Shown: piece after piece, positions 59,273-64,000 of the stretch
Layout of the letters: every line of letters starts with the position of its first letter
Numbering within the stretch: the stretch's first letter is position 1
Assembly: GCA_027563935.2 (NCBI GenBank)
Contig: CM050448.1
Location: forward strand, 64,779,843 to 64,843,842
Direction of reading: 5' to 3'
Source: Costus lasius
Lineage: Eukaryota; Streptophyta; Magnoliopsida; Zingiberales; Costaceae
Length of the DNA: 64,000 bases
Notes under the pieces: model-generated
The model's input: the letters and a program-made list of their open reading frames with translations, nothing else
Database searches by the model: none
Told to the model about the DNA's origin: nothing
Program-made: the position numbers and the translations under genes

Positions 59273-59854
59273 CTATGGGTTTTTCATTGCCTCATTCAAG
59301 TCATACTCAATTCTTTTATCACCAATGTTAAGTGTAAGCTTACTGTTATTTACATCAATAAGTGCTCCTGCTGTGGCTAAGAACGGTCTACCAAGTATGA
59401 TGGGGATTCTTGCATCTTCCTCCATCTCAAGGACTACAAAGTCTGCTGGAATGAAATATTTACCTACTTGGATAGGCACATCTTCAAGAATCCCTACAGG
59501 ATACTTAACAGAACGATCGGCGAGTTGCAAAGATATTGAAGTTGGTTTAAGCTCTCCCATATCCAATTTCCTGCAAATAGACAATGGCATTAGGCTCACA
59601 CTAGCACCCAAATCACATAAGGCTCAGTCAAAAGCCATGCTCCCAATAAAACAAGGTATAGAAAAACTACCTGGATCTTTTAATTTCGGTGGCAACTTAT
59701 TTTGGATAATAGCACTAGATTCTTTAGTAAGAGCCACAGTACCATAGTCCTCTATCTTTCTTTTATTAGACAAAATTTCTTTCAAAAGTTTAGCATATGT
59801 GGGCATTTGAGATAAAGATTCAGTAAATGGTATGTTAATGTAAAGCTTTTTCAA
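59273..59854 (-). pseudogene. Aspartic protease of gypsy C
   Basis: Two adjoining minus-strand frames. The first (59854-59624, 76 codons) has FTESLSQMPTYAKLLKEIL, LPPKLKDPGSFSIPC and SMAFD, then a stop. The second, in the same reading, has ALCDLGASVSLMPLSICRKL with the D-x-G active site, then VGILEDVPI, FIPADFVVLEMEEDA, PIILGRPFLATAGALIDV (the flap-side and hydrophobic-Gly elements of retropepsins) and LTLNIGD. The single TGA four codons before the active site is the main lesion. Gypsy A has lost this active-site block. Confidence 0.83.
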
Positions 59855-60029
59855 AACATCAAGAAATTTTCTAAATTGCTTGTCTAATTTTGCTTACACA
59901 AACCTTTGGGGAAAGGGTATAGGTGGCCTAGAATGTGTAGGAGAATTAGGTTTAGAAATACCTGTCTGACATGACACATCACCTTTAGGTTCAACACCTT
60001 GGTGAGGTGGCAAACTAGTTTGGGACTGC

Positions 60030-61058
60030 TCATGCCCAAAAGATTTTTTCCAAATCTAACTCTTGATCATGTTCAACATTAGGCTCTTTTTCCTTATCTT
60101 CAACTCTCCCTTTTTGCTCATATAATTGCCTTCCACTCCTAGTAATGATAGCATTACAGTGTTCCCTAGGGTCCAATTCAGATATTTGATCTTCTAGAGT
60201 TTTATTATATGCAGCTAAGGATCCTACTTGAGAGGTAAGATGACTAACCAATCCCTTAAGATCTTCAATCTCTTTATTTTGATTTGTCATTAATTGATTT
60301 TGACTAGCCATAAACTTCTCAAGCATGGACTCTACACTAAAAGAATTTACCTCTTCAATTAAGGTTTGCCATCCCTCATTCTCATTCTTACCATGACAAT
60401 ACAGAATTCCTTCTTCAGAAGCCCATTGGTTATGGTTCAGGGACATCTCTTCAAATAAGGTGAAAGCAACTTCAATGGTTCTGCTCATGAGGGCTCCTCC
60501 TGCAGCAGCATCAACAATCAGACGGGTATTATAACATAGGCCATTATAAAATGTATGAATTAAAATTCAATTTTCAAGGCAGTGGTGAGGACACTTCCGT
60601 TGTAAATCATTGAAACACTCCCATTCCTCGCTAAAGTATTCGCCATCCTTCTATGTAAAGTTTGTAATTTGGTTTCTCAACTAGATGGTTTTGTCGGGTG
60701 GAAAGTACTTCATCAAGAAAGTATTTGAAAGTTGTTTCCATGTGGTGAAGGTACCGGTAGGTCGAGAATGTAGCCAAGAACGCGCTCGGTCTTTGAGAGA
60801 AAAAGGAAACAATCTTAGTTTTAATGCATCATCAAAAACTCCATTAATTTTAATGGTGTCACAATATTTAAGAAAAAGATATAAATGTTGATAAGGATCT
60901 TCAATTGGTGATCCTCCAAACTGATTCTGCTGGATCATAGACAAGAAAGCAGGATTGATCTCAAAATTATTGGCCCCAATAGCTAGTCTGGCGATGCTAA
61001 AGTGTATCTCCTGTGGGTTAGGGGCTGCATAGTCCCTAAGTGATCTTCGGTCCGCCAT
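60030..61058 (-). pseudogene. Gag of gypsy C
   Basis: Starts ATG at 61058 (MADRRSLRDYAAPNPQ), then ANNFEINPAFLSM, FGGSPIEDPYQHLYLFLKYCDT and LRLFPFSLKDRARSWLHS. A stop after MKYFPPDKTI is followed by further stops to about 60490. The reading is then open again (60488-60030, 152 codons) with SLNHNQWASEEG, GKNENEGWQTL, a heptad-like stretch (MLEKFMASQNQLMTNQNKEIEDLKGLVSHLTSQVGSL in shorter blocks), REHCNAIITRSGRQL and an acidic tail. No zinc knuckle is visible, unlike gypsy A and B. The leader is cut at 61091, about 30 bases before the start. Confidence 0.83.
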
Positions 61059-61081
61059 CAGATCTAAATTTCCTATGCAGT

Positions 61082-62574
61082 CTAAAGCAGATAGATCAAA
61101 TAATGTTGCTTTTCACATAAAGCAAAAGATGATTTCATATTTAGCATATCCAGAGTCATGGTATCGTCAATATAATTTGCAAATTTGAGAGCATCATGGG
61201 AGAAGGACTTGTACATCAGAAGGTAGCTCTTACCTAGGGAAGGTATGTCCACTACCGCATGGTTTAGGATTTGGTTCAAGGGTGGTGGTTCTAAGGATAT
61301 GTCACTAGAGGATTCGGTGTTAGTTTGATTAAGAGGCGATTCAAGTTTAGCTTGCCCTAATTCATCCTCCACAACTTCCTCAAGAGTTCTAATTGGGTCA
61401 AGTTTAGGAGGGGGCTGAGGTGTTTCTAAAGATTGAGATGTTGGGTGCTCGAGTCCAAGTCCTCAAAGAGATGGCAACAATGATGATCTTGGAGGGTACC
61501 TATGACAGATTATAGGTCCTGGAGGAGTCATACTATGGTTCCGCTCACTAGTCTTATCCGGGTGGGGAGCTTTGACATGCTTAATGACAAAATTTTCCAC
61601 TTCAAACTTAGGGGTAGACGGTTCTTGAAGCTGTGTACCCTTAATTTTGTTCTGGTTTGGTTCAAGTTCATACTTAAAAGTGGGATTGGGCTGGGGTAAC
61701 CCTAAGGGTGTTATTAGTTTAGAATCAGATTTTGGGTCCAAAAGTGAGGGCGGCAAAGCAGGATCTAGAGGGGGCTACTGACAAATGTTGCTCATGGTGC
61801 AAGATAGATTTCGAATTGGTACTATCTTAGTTTCTATCTCTTGTGGATCTTTATGATTTGCTTCCTCATGTTCAGTGGCTTCATCAAGATGTGGTTTACA
61901 TTCTAAGACAGGCTCTAAAGTTTGTTCGTTAAGTTTTAGCATTTGTTGTAATTTTTCAATTTGTTTACCCCATTTGTTTAAGATACTATCAAATAATGGC
62001 ATAGGTAGACTAGGCTCTATGGTTTCTTTAGGAAAGTCATCTACCTTAGGGGCTCTAGGCTTGGACCTCTTAATTTTATTCTTTGGTTTGTAGGACTGCA
62101 AGACATAGCTATCGTTGTCCCTATGGTAATATTCATCAGACTCATCTAACCACGGTTTACCAAGATGGACATGGTAAGTGCCTTTTAGGGGCAAGACATC
62201 ACACCAAACCTTTTGTTCAACACACAGTAATAGGAACTAGGCAGCTAAGGTTCACTAAGGTTCAGGTTCCATCTTCCCAAGTAATGGTATAAGGGTATGA
62301 ATTAGGCTTGGGGGTCAACTTAAACTTGTCAATTGCTTGGGGAGTTATAAAGTTGAACCATATGCGTTCATCAATGGCAATCTTGCATATCATCAATCTT
62401 AGTGTAAGTATGAAAATGGTCTGCTCTAAGGGTGACCTTATAGGTTGGAAGTCCCTCCATGTATCGATCATGATTTGCTTTTAAAACTTTATTGTTCTCT
62501 TCTAAGTCTTGTTTCATGGCCTTCAGTTCATCATAGATCATGCTCATGTATTTTTGATTGAGATTAGAAGCCAT
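61082..62574 (-). pseudogene. Unidentified retroelement ORF with degenerate retropepsin-like domain
   Basis: Minus strand from ATG 62574: a coiled-coil-like N-terminus (ELKAMKQDLEENNKVLKAN), then after a frameshift KIAIDERIW and FITPQAIDKFKL followed by PYTITWEDG, and after another shift WCDVLPLKG with VHLGKPWLDES. This order resembles the protease region of chromovirus-type gypsy polyproteins, but the D-x-G site reads DER. About 370 further codons, open apart from two stops (near 61775 and 61463), are proline- and acid-rich with no domain I recognise. The last codons run into gypsy C leader sequence at 61091. It is not part of gypsy C. The element type is uncertain. Confidence 0.45.
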
Positions 62575-63521
62575 ATTTGAAAATTTTGAAAAGTGACAAT
62601 GCAGAGCAGCTAAGCATATAGAAATTTAGAATAAGTAAACTATCGCATCAACTATTGAATAAGTACAAAATCAACACGTGCAGCAATGTTTAGCAATAGG
62701 AGCGCTGTTTTAGATTTGTAATTCATAGCAGCCATTGGTTCAGCGAGAGTGGAAAATCAATAGGTTTACAAGCATGAGATTTTATCATCTGAAACATAAC
62801 AAGGAAGGTTCACCATTTCAAAGTGAAAACTCAGCAGGAATTATGGTCAAACAGGTGCTGAGGTCACCTTCAAGCAAAGCACAATCTCAAATCCAGTAAT
62901 GAACAGTAAATGGAGAAAAGTGATCGGCAAGCTTTGCTTACACTCCTGACTTCGCACAGCAATTATCTTGCTGAGGGTTTAGGAACTGAAAGCACAATCT
63001 GAAGGGAGCAGTAGACCATCAATGACCTTTGATGATTAACGATCCACCAGAAGTTTCGAACACAAATAAAATCCAGTAATGAACAATACACGCATAAAAT
63101 CTCAACTTGGTTCAAGTCTTCGAAAAAAAACTGACAGCACTTGGTTTTCTGTTGCTTCTGGAGAGGTGAATTGATTGAAGGAGAACAGTGGAAACTCTAT
63201 GGCGTAAGTAGTTCCCAGCAGATTCAAAGAACTAGAATTTCAGATAATAAGGTAAACGCAGGATTTCGGTGGTAAGCTATAGTAAAAAAATATCCTGAAA
63301 GGCTAACTTTGTTCAGATCTTCAAGGAGACTAACAACAATTGATTGGTTGCGTCTTTGAAGAGATGAACACCAGCAGGGAAGATCAGCAAACCCTCTATG
63401 GTATAGAGAATCACGAACCTCCTCTCTCTGTAGACAAACACGACTGAAAACAAGGATGGTGAGGAATGGTAAAGCATAAATTTTGGAGAAGACGAAAATG
63501 CAGAATCAAGGCATGAGTGAG

Positions 63522-63548
63522 GGAACTATCTATTACTTAGGTAGTTCC
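63522..63548 (-). ncRNA. Hairpin in leader-like region
   Basis: On the plus strand GGAACTATCT (63522-63531) pairs over 10 positions with AGGTAGTTCC (63539-63548), one of them a wobble, around the loop ATTACTT. It parallels the hairpin at 63710-63738. Confidence 0.45.
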
Positions 63549-63709
63549 AAACTCAAGTCGAACACAAAAAGCCAACAGAAACTCCAACTTTGGCATTCAA
63601 CAAAATCTGATTTAGATAGCAGCTGAAGAAAACCGAATCAGAAACACAGCAAGAACTCAGTAAGAAATTCAGTAACAGGGCATAGACTCGGATTTTCAAT
63701 AAAGGGTGA

Positions 63710-63738
63710 GGAGACTATCTATTTCTTAGATAGTTTCC
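63710..63738 (-). ncRNA. Second, homologous hairpin in leader-like region
   Basis: On the plus strand GGAGACTATCT (63710-63720) pairs with AGATAGTTTCC (63728-63738) around the loop ATTTCTT: 11 pairs including one G-T. The wobble of the other copy is a T-A pair here. Confidence 0.45.
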
Positions 63739-64000
63739 TACGCCAGCAAATTCAAAACGTCGCAAGTAGAGATTTCCAAACTTATAGCGCTAATGTTGAC
63801 AGAAACTACATAGAGGAAACTAGACATAGAAATTCAGCAAACAGAGCACAGAAATTCAGAAGTTTTCTCTTACAATCACGCAACAAGAATCACAGCATGT
63901 TATCAGAAAACAAGGATCAAACTAAGCAGAATTTGCAAGCAGTAACTAAAGCACACACAGGACAGAAAAAGTTCTTAGAGAACATAAATCGAGCACCTAA

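Larger units (their letters stand above)
62575..64000 (-). other. Leader-like non-coding region with repeated hairpins
   Basis: Upstream (minus strand) of the ATG at 62574 and open to the window edge. No LTR end or primer site is identified. It contains diverged repeats each centred on an inverted repeat: about 63190-63215, 63396-63411, 63522-63548 and 63710-63738. It reads as the leader of the same unidentified element. Confidence 0.4.

Noticed and set aside
1..64000. Host protein-coding gene or captured gene fragment
   Set aside because: Every ORF with recognisable motifs is retroelement gag, protease, RT, RNase H, integrase or env-like; nothing else could be supported.

Overview
This window is flowering-plant nuclear DNA made almost entirely of LTR retrotransposons stacked into one another. 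The grounds are Ty1/copia gag-pol reading frames, Ty3/gypsy (Athila-like) gag-pol with an env-like frame, primer sites matching plant initiator-tRNA-Met and tRNA-Asp 3' ends, TG...CA LTR ends and 4-5 bp target-site duplications (TSDs). I found no host gene, rRNA, tRNA gene or CRISPR array. The species cannot be told from the sequence. LTR family names L1-L4 and element names A, B, C are my own.

Layout. 1-7685: an inverted pair of L1 LTRs (1-2038 minus, 2731-4596 plus), then degenerate repeats. 7686-29148: a non-autonomous minus-strand copia element. Its 3' LTR (L2) is split by an L1 solo LTR (7916-20677), which holds a full-length plus-strand copia element (8411-19245), whose own 3' LTR holds an L4 solo LTR (16131-17828). 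The same L2 LTR also holds an L3 solo LTR (22158-26012), itself carrying an L4 solo LTR (23165-24811). 29154-40165: Athila-like gypsy A (plus; 5' LTR, PBS, gag, protease, RT, RNase H, integrase, env-like; no 3' LTR), with an L3 solo LTR (32332-34576) at the gag/protease boundary. 40166-40943: L2 LTR fragment. 40944-49537: L1 LTR fragment split by gypsy B (41787-49089), a non-autonomous element with only a gag-like ORF. 49538-61091: gypsy C, minus strand, where one LTR (50406-52339) is flanked by internal sequence of two elements; its pol is split by an L1 solo LTR (56065-58010). 61092-64000: a further minus-strand retroelement fragment with a protease-like domain and a hairpin-rich leader.

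No coding region is fully intact. The copia at 8411 is closest: its LTRs differ by 8 substitutions plus one poly-C length change (my count by eye), but its frame has lost its start codon, carries one in-frame TGA and has an altered protease motif. Six solo LTRs with TSDs against one complete copia and one complete (non-autonomous) gypsy point to much LTR-LTR recombination. The most interesting non-coding signals are covarying hairpins in the copia leaders shared between the coding element and its gag-only relative, a 12-bp palindrome in most LTR copies that changes symmetrically between families, and element-specific dyad repeats occurring both in the LTR and downstream of pol within the same gypsy element.
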